Part shown: positions 1 through 5,201 of the stretch, one piece after another
Position numbering within the stretch: the first letter of the stretch is position 1
Layout: each line of letters opens with the position of its first letter
DNA from: a bacterium UBP18_UBA7526
GTDB taxonomy: Bacteria > UBP18 > UBA7526
Length of the DNA: 5,201 nucleotides
NCBI GenBank assembly: GCA_002478245.1
Contig: DLMW01000077.1
Span: forward strand, 1 to 5,201
Reading direction: 5' to 3'
Program-made: the position numbers and the translations under genes
Notes under the pieces: model-generated
The model's input: only the letters and a program-made list of their open reading frames with translations
What the model was told of the DNA's origin: nothing
Databases searched by the model: none

Positions 1-964
1 ATATAATTCTGTTTGCTAAAAGCGCTGTTCCAATTCCGATTGGGATGCCCATAATCATCATATATTTAAAAAATCGTTCAGAGGCGAATTTCAGAGATTC
101 TTTTGAAGTTTTGAAAATTTTCGCTGTCACGGGAAAAATAGCATTCTGAGAAATAACGGGAACAAACATTAAAACCATAATTAACCTATAAGCCGCATTA
201 TACCATCCAACAACTTCATCTCCTTTCATTAAAGAGAGCATGACTGAGTCAATCCAGTAATAAATCGTAACAAAAATACCAGTTAAACCAAAGGGCAAGG
301 CTTCTTTTATAGTCGGTTTCCAGAAGCTCCAATCTATTTCCATCCTTCGGGGAGACCAGGCTAGGGAGGGGTTAGAGAATTTCCATCTGAAAAGGACGAA
401 GCTATATATCAAGACAACGCTGCTGGCTAGGAAGAAGAGGGGGGCAAAGCCAACGACGCTAAAGCTGTGTTTTATAGCCAGCAGGACACCGCCAAGAATT
501 AAGGCGCTATGGAGCATCTGCCCTATCGCCGTGAATTCCATCCTCTCAAAGGCTTGGAAGACAGAGTAGAACATCTGAGTAAAAGCCATGAAGATAATGG
601 ATAAGGCGAGGAAATAAACGACTTTAACCGTTTCTTTGGGGCAGCCTAAGAGGTTTATGGTAAGGGCGATTAGTCCGAAGGTAGTAGCTGCCAGGATTAC
701 CTTCATCAGACTAACATTGGCGAGGTATTTTGAGGCTAAGGATTTATCTCGGGCGACTTCTCTTATGGTGAGGGGGTAAAGACCGAAATCGGCAAAAACG
801 GCAAAGATCCCAGTGAAGGCAAGGGCAAAGGCAAGGATGCCATAGCTCGCTGGACCAAGGTAGCGAGCCATATACATCGTGTAGAAGAAAGCAAAGAGGT
901 AGCTTCCCACCTGGGCTAGGAATAGAACCGTGGTATTTTTAGCGATCCTTTGAACGGTGTCCAT
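1..964 (-). CDS. Wzx-type polysaccharide flippase, 3' end outside window (partial)
   Basis: Inner-membrane transporter predicted to flip lipid-linked oligosaccharide repeat units to the outer face of the membrane (RfbX/Wzx, MOP superfamily). My translation of the minus strand stays open for about 321 codons to base 2, with no stop. The family N-terminal pattern is clear: a short basic start (DTVQRIAKNT), then a first helix leading into MARYLGPASYG (about residues 33-43), and a helix ending FADFGLYPLTIREVAR. Hydrophobic helices fill residues 1-200. A charged linker (about 200-220) precedes a second set of helices beginning LPFGLTGIF, with the typical DSVMLSLMKGDEVVGWYNAAYR segment. Full-length relatives have about 400-500 residues, so roughly a third is missing. 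An ATG at 967 also exists, but AGGAGG at 971-976 is better spaced (6 bases) from the ATG at 964. The last 300 coding bases are markedly AT-rich. Family assignment is secure; the glycan substrate is unknown. Confidence 0.9.
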   Translation of the reverse strand, partial: MDTVQRIAKNTTVLFLAQVGSYLFAFFYTMYMARYLGPASYGILAFALAFTGIFAVFADFGLYPLTIREVARDKSLASKYLANVSLMKVILAATTFGLIALTINLLGCPKETVKVVYFLALSIIFMAFTQMFYSVFQAFERMEFTAIGQMLHSALILGGVLLAIKHSFSVVGFAPLFFLASSVVLIYSFVLFRWKFSNPSLAWSPRRMEIDWSFWKPTIKEALPFGLTGIFVTIYYWIDSVMLSLMKGDEVVGWYNAAYRLIMVLMFVPVISQNAIFPVTAKIFKTSKESLKFASERFFKYMMIMGIPIGIGTALLANRII

Positions 965-970
965 CATGCC

Positions 971-976
971 CCTCCT
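971..976 (-). promoter_or_regulatory. Shine-Dalgarno site of the flippase gene
   Basis: AGGAGG on the minus strand lies 6 bases before the ATG at 964 and 3 bases before the ATG at 967, which favours the second ATG as the start. The TAG stop of the small upstream ORF (977-975) overlaps this site, so ribosomes finishing that ORF would end directly on the flippase ribosome binding site. Confidence 0.7.
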
Positions 977-1076
977 ACTCTGGCACCGATGATGACTTCA
1001 GCCATTCCACGGCAAGCCACCTTGAATTGCTCCAAAGGGACAAAAAATTTTTAAGGATTCTTCGAGTAGTGTTCAT
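975..1076 (-). CDS. Candidate 33-residue coupled ORF, possibly a flippase 5' relic
   Basis: This ORF was too short for routine calling and was read by hand. Its ATG (1076-1074) shares one base with the TAA stop of the regulator gene (TAATG), and it ends with TAG inside the flippase Shine-Dalgarno site, so it fills the whole gap between the two genes. It has no Shine-Dalgarno site of its own; translation would rely on reinitiation after the regulator. The peptide starts MNTTRRILKNFLSLW and contains no known domain. Its first ten codons resemble the flippase start (MDTVQRIAKN): 6 of 10 residues and 22 of 30 bases are identical, and the resemblance fades afterwards. It may be the truncated 5' end of an earlier or duplicated flippase gene, a coupling leader, or chance. 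A different frame of the same gap also stays open and ends in an ATGA overlap with the flippase ATG at 967, so coding status is uncertain. Confidence 0.3.
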   Translation of the reverse strand: MNTTRRILKNFLSLWSNSRWLAVEWLKSSSVPE

Positions 1077-1588
1077 TAGAATTTGATTGTTTTGGTAAAG
1101 AGGAGGAGTTTCCCTAAGAGGTTATGGGCGCGTTTATGGAGTCTCTTCATCTCTTTCAGTCTCTGGCTATAGAATTTGATCCTTCTTCTCTCTTCACTAT
1201 TATTTGAATCCCCTTTAACATTCTGGATTAGCTCCTCACTCTTCTGGATTATATCTCTTATCTCATCCATCCTCCATCTTGTGGAAAGGGCAATCCTATC
1301 TCTTATTATCTTTGCCAGATCGGTCTCCGCCTCATAGAAGTTTCTTCTTGACCCTTTCATCCAGATCCTTTTTACCGCCCCCTTCTCTTCTAATTCCCGG
1401 ATGTTAATACTGGCGCTACCTTTGCTGATGACTAACCTCTTAACCATATCATCGAGAGAGAGCGGTTTATCAGAAAGGTAGAGTAAAGCATATAACTGGC
1501 CCATCACCTTGCTGAATCCTAAGGTAGAACTTAAGTGGCCTATCCCCTCAATGAAGTTATCCTGGGCCCTCTCCAGATTTCTGTTCAT
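1076..1588 (-). CDS. GbsR/MarR-family winged-helix transcriptional regulator
   Basis: A cytoplasmic DNA-binding regulator of 170 residues, a usual length for GbsR-type members of the MarR superfamily (COG1510-like). An N-terminal helix (FIEGIGHLSSTLGFSKVMGQ, about 12-31) leads into the winged helix: LYALLYLSDKPLSLDDMVKRL (about 32-52), the recognition helix region ISKGSASINIRELEEKG (about 54-70), and a wing VKRIWMKGSRRNFYEAE (about 72-88). Residues 90-170 are helical and charged and probably form the dimerisation or coiled-coil region. No ligand-binding residues can be identified. The ATG start is supported by AGGAGG at 1595-1600, 6 bases upstream. The gene has its own strong promoter and a palindromic operator in its leader, so autoregulation is likely, and the flippase follows after about 110 bases. 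Known GbsR proteins in Bacillus respond to choline; here the neighbours suggest control of glycan export, which is inference. The family call is firm, the effector unknown. Confidence 0.85.
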   Translation of the reverse strand: MNRNLERAQDNFIEGIGHLSSTLGFSKVMGQLYALLYLSDKPLSLDDMVKRLVISKGSASINIRELEEKGAVKRIWMKGSRRNFYEAETDLAKIIRDRIALSTRWRMDEIRDIIQKSEELIQNVKGDSNNSEERRRIKFYSQRLKEMKRLHKRAHNLLGKLLLFTKTIKF

Positions 1589-1594
1589 TTTTCT

Positions 1595-1600
1595 CCTCCT
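1595..1600 (-). promoter_or_regulatory. Shine-Dalgarno site of the regulator gene
   Basis: AGGAGG (within AAAGGAGGAG) lies 6 bases before the ATG at 1588. It is a near-ideal ribosome binding site that fixes the regulator's start. The operator palindrome ends 6 bases upstream of it. Confidence 0.8.
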
Positions 1601-1606
1601 TTAATA

Positions 1607-1626
1607 TGTTTAGAATATTGTAAACA
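1607..1626 (-). promoter_or_regulatory. Palindromic operator in the leader of the regulator gene
   Basis: A 20-bp inverted repeat with arms TGTTTA and TAAACA around a centre containing AATATT. Eighteen of 20 positions are self-complementary; only the symmetric pair at positions 7 and 14 fails. It begins about at the predicted transcription start and ends just before the ribosome binding site. Size and symmetry suit a dimeric winged-helix repressor such as the GbsR/MarR protein encoded immediately downstream. Bound protein there would block promoter clearance. That the local regulator binds it is inference. Confidence 0.6.
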
Positions 1627-1632
1627 CTCTAG

Positions 1633-1661
1633 ATAATATCACCTTTTTACCCATTTGTCAA
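1633..1661 (-). promoter_or_regulatory. Sigma-70-type promoter for the regulator-flippase unit
   Basis: On the minus strand TTGACA (1661-1656) matches the -35 consensus exactly. It is followed by a 17-base spacer and TATTAT (1638-1633), one mismatch from TATAAT. The spacer ends TGA directly before the -10 hexamer, which also satisfies the extended -10 pattern TGn. The predicted start lies near 1626-1628, giving a leader of about 40 bases. This is the only clear promoter I see in the window; it would drive the regulator and, with no terminator visible, the flippase. Confidence 0.8.
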
Positions 1662-1700
1662 GCCCCTAACCAGGGGGGACTTCTCACGGGGCAGGGGCTT
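1660..1700 (-). repeat. C-rich inverted repeats at the ligase gene stop
   Basis: The last codons of the ligase gene contain AAGCCCCT (1700-1693), which pairs perfectly with AGGGGCTT (1667-1660) across a 25-base loop. A smaller hairpin, CCCCT-GGTT-AGGGG (1676-1663), competes for the same right arm. Neither is followed by a run of T on the minus strand, so a classical intrinsic terminator is not supported. The right arm runs into the -35 element of the next promoter. It may protect the 3' end or cause weak termination. Confidence 0.4.
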
Positions 1701-3552
1701 TCCTTTGTAAGGTGATCAATTGTTTTTCGTACTCAGTAGGGGAAGACTTTCTCCGACCTTTTTCCCACGCCTCCTCTGCCTCCCTTATCTCCTCTTTCGC
1801 TATCTCCATCTTGCCCAATTCCTCATAGATCTGACCCAGATTATAGTGGGCTTGGGCATAGTTTGGTTCCAGTTCTATTGCTTTTTTATAGTGGTGAATT
1901 GCCTCTTCATACCTCTTTTCATGGGCATAGATGGAGCCCAGTTCATAATGGAAGAAGCAGTCATAAGGTGAAAGTCCCAGGGCTTTCTTCATCTCCCGAA
2001 TGGTAGGCTCTATTCTCGATTTTCCGGTAAAGTTCTGATGATAGAACTTGGCTAAGCATCTGTGGTAATATCCATTCCTTGGTTCAAGCCTTATTGCTCT
2101 TTTAAACTCCTCACAGGCACTAGGGCGATAATAAGAATCCCCAGTTTCCCTATACTGTTTCACATAGAGATTGGCTAATTCGTAGTGATATTCTCCACAT
2201 AAGGGATTCTGGGCAATGGCTTTCCGATACTCCCCCCTCTCAGCATAGGTATCCGCAAGATAGGGAGCGATGATAGCATATCCCAAGATTAGAATAATCA
2301 AGACTAAATAAAGATAATATCTCTTGCCTAAGACGGCGAATGGTGAATGGTGAATGGTGAGTGATGAGCTCAAGCCCATTACTATACCAGCATTTATAGT
2401 AAGAAGAATGGTAACGGCTGGGGCATGGAGGGGGAAGTCCACTAAGCTATGGATCAAGACCCCGGTTATTCCTGCTACTAGACCAATAGCTAAGCCATAC
2501 TCTTCTTTGCCCTGTAGGGTTTTAAATAGCTCTCTTGCTTTCTGGAAAAAAGCGTAGAGAAGCCAGAGGAGTATTCCCAGGGCGAATATTCCTATCTCAG
2601 AGGCAAGCTGTAAGTATTCATTATGGGCAAAGGAGGCCTTCTTTCCAAAGCGGGCAAAGACCCCTTCTACTGGGAAACTATACCTGGGAAAGGCGTCCTC
2701 AAAGGTTCCCAGGCCAGTTCCCAGGAAGGGATGGTCTCTAATTATAAAAAGGGCGCTCTTCCAGATGGAGATTCTAGTATAGGCATAGGGGTCTTTTCCT
2801 CCTATAGTCATTAGACGCACTAATGGCGAGTTAACTGGAGTGGGGAGAAGGCTAGAAATAAGAATGAGTGAGGCCAATGCTACCAGGCCGTAGCGCTTGC
2901 TCTTTAGGTATCCCAGGAAGATAACAATCAAAGCGAGACTCAGGAAGGTCCCCCGGGACCTAGTCGTTATGATAGCAAAGAGAAAGAGGGCGGTCATTAT
3001 TCCCAGAAAGATTCTCTTGGCCCTTCCCCTTTCCCTACCAGATAGTAACCTCCCTAAGGTTAAGGAAAGGGGGATGAGGAGAAAGGAAGCGAAGATATTT
3101 TGGTTGGGGAAGGTAGAAAAGGGGGGGGCAAAGTTGGAGGTAAAGAATTCCACCAGACCATAGAGAGTGACGAAGACGCTTACTCCCAATATGCTTGAGG
3201 TTAATTTTCTGATTTCTATCTTACTCTTAATGTTATTGACTACTAAAAAGTATATCAGGGCATAGGAGATGAGGCGATAGAGAGCGCTTATGCTGTGGTG
3301 GATATTGATCGATTTTATTAGAGAGAGGGAGGCGAAGAAAATGAAAAAGAGGATGGGGAGATCCAGCGGGGTTCTCACAAGATTGGATTCCCTATCCTCT
3401 CTTATCCTGACACCCCAGATGGCTAAAGTAACTAAGACTGTTAAATAAACAGAAGTTATTGCCCAGATGGGAAGAGCGGCTCTGAAGAGTGGGCTGAAGA
3501 GAACAATGGCTACTAGCCCTAGGGTGATGAGCCTTTCCCAGTCGATTCGCAT
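1684..3552 (-). CDS. O-antigen ligase/polymerase-family membrane protein with C-terminal TPR domain
   Basis: A 622-residue membrane protein predicted to polymerise or transfer lipid-linked glycan on the periplasmic or outer side of the inner membrane. About a dozen hydrophobic helices occupy residues 9-430. The Wzy_C/WaaL-type core is visible as TTRSRG (196-201), then a hydrophilic loop with RISIWKSAL (260-268), HPFLGTGLGTF (274-284) and AHNEYLQLASEIG (309-321), then HSLVDFP (368-374). Arginines and a histidine in this loop are important in WaaL enzymes; R198/R200, R260 and H310 are candidates. After a last helix (about 411-431), residues 433-600 form about four TPR-like repeats, the clearest being YELGSIYAHEKRYEEAIHHY and YNLGQIYEELGKMEIAKEE. 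The ATG lies 4 bases after the aroQ stop with only a weak AAGAAG ahead of it, so translation is probably coupled. The gene carries a C8 tract and a heptamer repeat. Ligase, polymerase and protein glycosyltransferase roles cannot be separated here. Confidence 0.88.
   Translation of the reverse strand: MRIDWERLITLGLVAIVLFSPLFRAALPIWAITSVYLTVLVTLAIWGVRIREDRESNLVRTPLDLPILFFIFFASLSLIKSINIHHSISALYRLISYALIYFLVVNNIKSKIEIRKLTSSILGVSVFVTLYGLVEFFTSNFAPPFSTFPNQNIFASFLLIPLSLTLGRLLSGRERGRAKRIFLGIMTALFLFAIITTRSRGTFLSLALIVIFLGYLKSKRYGLVALASLILISSLLPTPVNSPLVRLMTIGGKDPYAYTRISIWKSALFIIRDHPFLGTGLGTFEDAFPRYSFPVEGVFARFGKKASFAHNEYLQLASEIGIFALGILLWLLYAFFQKARELFKTLQGKEEYGLAIGLVAGITGVLIHSLVDFPLHAPAVTILLTINAGIVMGLSSSLTIHHSPFAVLGKRYYLYLVLIILILGYAIIAPYLADTYAERGEYRKAIAQNPLCGEYHYELANLYVKQYRETGDSYYRPSACEEFKRAIRLEPRNGYYHRCLAKFYHQNFTGKSRIEPTIREMKKALGLSPYDCFFHYELGSIYAHEKRYEEAIHHYKKAIELEPNYAQAHYNLGQIYEELGKMEIAKEEIREAEEAWEKGRRKSSPTEYEKQLITLQRKAPAP
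2338..2361 (-). repeat. Heptanucleotide tandem repeat inside the ligase gene
   Basis: On the minus strand the unit TTCACCA is repeated (plus strand TGGTGAA at 2341-2347 and 2348-2354), with degenerate copies on both sides, about 3.5 units in all. It encodes LTIHHSPF (about residues 398-405), a loop just before the final membrane helix. Because the unit length is not a multiple of three, gain or loss of one copy would shift the reading frame. Confidence 0.75.
3121..3128 (-). repeat. C8 homopolymer tract inside the ligase gene
   Basis: Eight consecutive C on the minus strand, followed by TTTT, encode part of A142-P143-P144-F145. Such tracts slip easily, in cells and in sequencing. The present length keeps the frame open. 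Confidence 0.8.
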
Positions 3553-3556
3553 CTAA

Positions 3557-3988
3557 TCATTTCTTCTTAAGGTAAGAGATGGCTGCCCTTAATCCTAAGA
3601 GATAGCTATCCATCCCAAAGCCTGAGATCTGACCTATGGCTACCGGAGCAATCAAGGATTTGTGACGGAACTCTTCCCGGGCATAGATATTGGAGAGGTG
3701 AACCTCAACTGTCGGTATCCTACGCGCGGCAATAGCATCCCTTATGGCTACGCTAGTATGAGTATAGGCAGCGGGATTGATGACTAAAGCATCTTCCTTT
3801 GATTTACTTATCTCCTCCACGATCTTTCCCTCATGGTTGGACTGGATGATCCGTATCTCCACCCCTTCCTCTTTTGCCAGCTCCTGAATCCTCTCATTGA
3901 TCTGGGCTAAAGTAGTCTTGCCATAGACCTCCGGTTCCCTGGTTCCTAAGAGATCAAGGTTCGGCCCATGAATGACCAGTATCTTCAC
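3557..3988 (-). CDS. aroQ: 3-dehydroquinate dehydratase, type II
   Basis: Cytoplasmic enzyme that dehydrates 3-dehydroquinate to 3-dehydroshikimate, step 3 of the shikimate pathway, usually as a dodecamer. Its 143 residues match the family length of about 145-150. The signature is complete: HGPNLDLLGTREPEVYG near the N-terminus, with R17 and the catalytic tyrosine Y22 on the flexible lid; QSNHEG (49-54); NPAAYTHTS with N71 and H77; EVHLSN with E95 and H97; and R108 in EEFRHKS. The usual NPGAYTHTS reads NPAAYTHTS, a mild variation. The start is GTG, supported by GGAGGT at 3994-3999, 5 bases upstream. aroB, which supplies its substrate, lies upstream on the same strand, and the ligase/TPR gene follows after 4 bases, so the three genes are probably co-transcribed. 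Identity is near certain; the operon is inferred from spacing. Confidence 0.97.
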   Translation of the reverse strand: MKILVIHGPNLDLLGTREPEVYGKTTLAQINERIQELAKEEGVEIRIIQSNHEGKIVEEISKSKEDALVINPAAYTHTSVAIRDAIAARRIPTVEVHLSNIYAREEFRHKSLIAPVAIGQISGFGMDSYLLGLRAAISYLKKK

Positions 3989-4021
3989 CCCGTACCTCCC
4001 TTATGATTCAATAAGTTTCTG

Positions 4022-4033
4022 GGTAGGCCTACC
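4022..4033. repeat. 12-bp perfect palindrome in the aroB-aroQ gap
   Basis: GGTAGGCCTACC reads identically on both strands and is centred about 40 bases before the aroQ start. As RNA it could form only a 4-bp stem with a GGCC loop, so a protein-binding site is as plausible as a hairpin. The rest of the 109-base gap (3989-4097) holds the aroQ ribosome binding site and no gene, terminator or convincing promoter. Confidence 0.5.
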
Positions 4034-4097
4034 AAAACCAATCTTTTTTCGCTTCACACATCGTCTTCATTGCCTCGCATCATTCTATTCACCGCTC

Positions 4098-5183
4098 TTA
4101 AGTTATTTCTTTTAGGACTTCTTCTATTATCTCTGGTGGAACGTCGTCCCTCATCTCTACTTTACCTATCTCAGTGGCTAAGATAAACCTTGTCTTTTCC
4201 TCTTTCACCTTCTTATCCCTTGTTAAAGCCCCCATAATCTTTGAGCTCGCAATATCCTTTACTCTTATGGGAAGCCCTGCCCTCTCTAGGAGCCTTACTT
4301 GGCGCTCCCTAGATTCTTCGTCCAGGATCCCCATTCTCTGGGCAATCCGGGCAGCGGCCACCATGCCAATAGAGATCGCCTCTCCATGGCGATAGACTCT
4401 ATATTCGGTCAAGACCTCTAAGGCATGGCCAATGGTATGGCCATAGTTTATGATAGACCTTATTCCCTTCTCCTCCCTCTCGTCAAGGGAGACCAACTCT
4501 GCTTTGATCCTGGAGCAGGTAGTAACTACTCTCTTTAAGACATCCAGATCGAGCGCCCTTATTCTATCCAGTCTGCCCTCCAGATAACCAAAGAATTCCT
4601 TATCCTTAATTATCCCATACTTAATGATCTCTGCTAAAGCAGCAATGAGTTCTCTATGGGCCAAGGTCTTAAGGACGGCGAGATCGGTATAGACCAGTCT
4701 CGGTTGATAGAAGGAGCCGATGAGGTTCTTCCCTAAGGGGTGATTCACCGCCACCTTCCCACCAATAGCCGCATCCACCTGGGCAAGTAAAGAGGTGGGA
4801 ACCTGGACGAAGGGAATCCCTCTCATATAGGTACTAGCCACAAAGCCTGCTAGGTCTCCGATTACCCCCCCACCCAAGGCGAGGATGAAGGAATACCTAT
4901 CCCTCCTATGCTCCAAGAGTTCATCGTACAATTTAGCAGCCCATTCTAAAGACTTGTACTCCTCGCCATCCGGCACCCGAGCAATGGCAACTTCAAAGCC
5001 TTCTTTTCTTAGACTGTCTTTTACCACATCCTGATAGAGATCTCCTACTATAGGATTGGTGATGATGGTTGCCTTCTTCCCCAGGTCATAGTCCCTTAGC
5101 GCCTTCCCAATATTTTTCAGATTCCCACTACCAACTAAGATTTTATAACCTCTCTCACCAAGCTCTACCTTTATCTCTTCCAT
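4098..5183 (-). CDS. aroB: 3-dehydroquinate synthase
   Basis: Cytoplasmic NAD-dependent, metal-dependent enzyme that converts DAHP to 3-dehydroquinate with loss of phosphate, step 2 of the shikimate pathway. It has 361 residues, the normal family length. Numbered from the ATG at 5183, the nucleotide-binding segment ALGGGVIGDLAGFVAS is at about 102-117, followed by MRGIPFVQVPTSLLAQVDAAIGGK and VNHPLGKNLIGSFYQP (about 146-161) with family active-site lysines. The three metal ligands are present: E185 in ALAEIIKYG, H249 in NYGHTIGHALE and H266 in RHGEA, with nearly the spacing of E. coli AroB (E184, H247, H264). An upstream TTG at 5186 would add one residue, but the AGAGAGGG site (5188-5195) and the ATG codon favour 5183. 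aroQ follows after 109 bases. Nothing suggests loss of function. Whatever lies upstream of aroB is outside the window. Confidence 0.97.
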   Translation of the reverse strand: MEEIKVELGERGYKILVGSGNLKNIGKALRDYDLGKKATIITNPIVGDLYQDVVKDSLRKEGFEVAIARVPDGEEYKSLEWAAKLYDELLEHRRDRYSFILALGGGVIGDLAGFVASTYMRGIPFVQVPTSLLAQVDAAIGGKVAVNHPLGKNLIGSFYQPRLVYTDLAVLKTLAHRELIAALAEIIKYGIIKDKEFFGYLEGRLDRIRALDLDVLKRVVTTCSRIKAELVSLDEREEKGIRSIINYGHTIGHALEVLTEYRVYRHGEAISIGMVAAARIAQRMGILDEESRERQVRLLERAGLPIRVKDIASSKIMGALTRDKKVKEEKTRFILATEIGKVEMRDDVPPEIIEEVLKEIT

Positions 5184-5187
5184 CAAG

Positions 5188-5195
5188 CCCTCTCT
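5188..5195 (-). promoter_or_regulatory. Shine-Dalgarno site of aroB
   Basis: AGAGAGGG on the minus strand ends 4 bases before the ATG at 5183 and only 1 base before the alternative TTG at 5186. This spacing decides in favour of the ATG. Only 6 bases remain beyond it, so no promoter can be judged. Confidence 0.6.
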
Positions 5196-5201
5196 TAATT
5201 T

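Noticed and set aside
814..838. Repeated AAGGCAAGGGCAAAGGCAAGG-like sequence in the flippase gene.
   Set aside because: It is simply the coding of an alanine/leucine/phenylalanine-rich helix (ILAFALAFTG) and is too irregular to be a repeat element.
968..1051. Another minus-strand frame in the regulator-flippase gap reads KFFVPLEQFKVACRGMAEV... and ends in an ATGA overlap with the flippase ATG at 967.
   Set aside because: It begins right after an in-frame TAA, has no well-placed start with a good ribosome binding site, and resembles no protein I recognise. It competes with the TAATG-coupled frame, so I kept it only as a note.
1040..1052. A-tract/T-tract (AAAAAATTTTT) in the regulator-flippase gap as a terminator.
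   Set aside because: On the minus strand the T-run is not preceded by a GC-rich hairpin, so no intrinsic terminator can be supported.
4033..4091. Tiny reading frames (9-13 codons, for example MKTMCEAKKDWFW) after the aroB stop as a leader peptide.
   Set aside because: They have no properly spaced ribosome binding site, no terminator/antiterminator pair and no run of regulatory codons, so an attenuator is not supported.
3989..4097. A frame of the aroB-aroQ gap reads KRLVLVGLP, reminiscent of the P-loop start of shikimate kinase (AroK), a common aroB neighbour.
   Set aside because: Only about seven residues match. The GKS/T part of the P-loop is absent and stops flank the stretch, so a decayed aroK is not supported.
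1720..4395. Several plus-strand open frames of 60-90 codons within the ligase and aroB genes.
   Set aside because: They lie entirely antisense to genes with clear family motifs, resemble no family, and are expected shadows of biased codon use.
4865..4871. C7 tract (G7 on the coding strand) in aroB as a slippage site.
   Set aside because: It encodes the conserved GGG of the nucleotide-binding loop in a housekeeping enzyme, so it is explained by protein constraint.

Overview
All genes in this window lie on the minus strand, so transcription runs from high to low coordinates. The window looks like bacterial chromosome at the edge of a cell-surface polysaccharide locus. Bacterial origin is supported by strong Shine-Dalgarno sites, a near-consensus sigma-70-type promoter, a type II 3-dehydroquinate dehydratase and Wzy/WaaL plus Wzx-type envelope proteins. 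The species cannot be named from the sequence. Moderate GC, frequent AGA/AGG/ATA codons and very tight gene packing would fit an uncultivated lineage, but that is an impression only.

In transcription order: (1) aroB, 3-dehydroquinate synthase, about 5183-4098; (2) a 109-base gap with a 12-bp perfect palindrome; (3) aroQ, type II 3-dehydroquinate dehydratase with a GTG start, 3988-3557; (4) after only 4 bases, a 622-residue polytopic membrane protein of the O-antigen ligase/polymerase family with a C-terminal TPR domain, 3552-1684; (5) a compact intergenic region, 1589-1683, with C-rich hairpins, a strong promoter and a 20-bp near-palindromic operator; (6) a GbsR/MarR-type regulator, 1588-1076; (7) a candidate 33-residue ORF coupled to it by TAATG; (8) the first ~321 residues of a Wzx-type flippase, which runs off the window at base 1.

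aroB and aroQ perform consecutive steps (2 and 3) of the shikimate pathway and probably share a transcript with the ligase/TPR gene. The regulator and flippase form a second unit with its own promoter. The operator between the predicted transcription start and the ribosome binding site suggests that the regulator represses itself and the flippase. The flippase and ligase-like protein would together export and then polymerise or transfer a lipid-linked glycan.

The most notable signals are in the flippase region. Composition and codon use switch sharply near base 300, in the linker between the two halves of the flippase. The small upstream ORF has a start resembling that of the flippase itself. 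Together these hint at recombination or replacement of flippase sequence. The other notable signal is the promoter/operator of the regulator. I found no RNA gene, CRISPR array, insertion sequence or complete novel system. No stretch over 300 bases lacks a gene.
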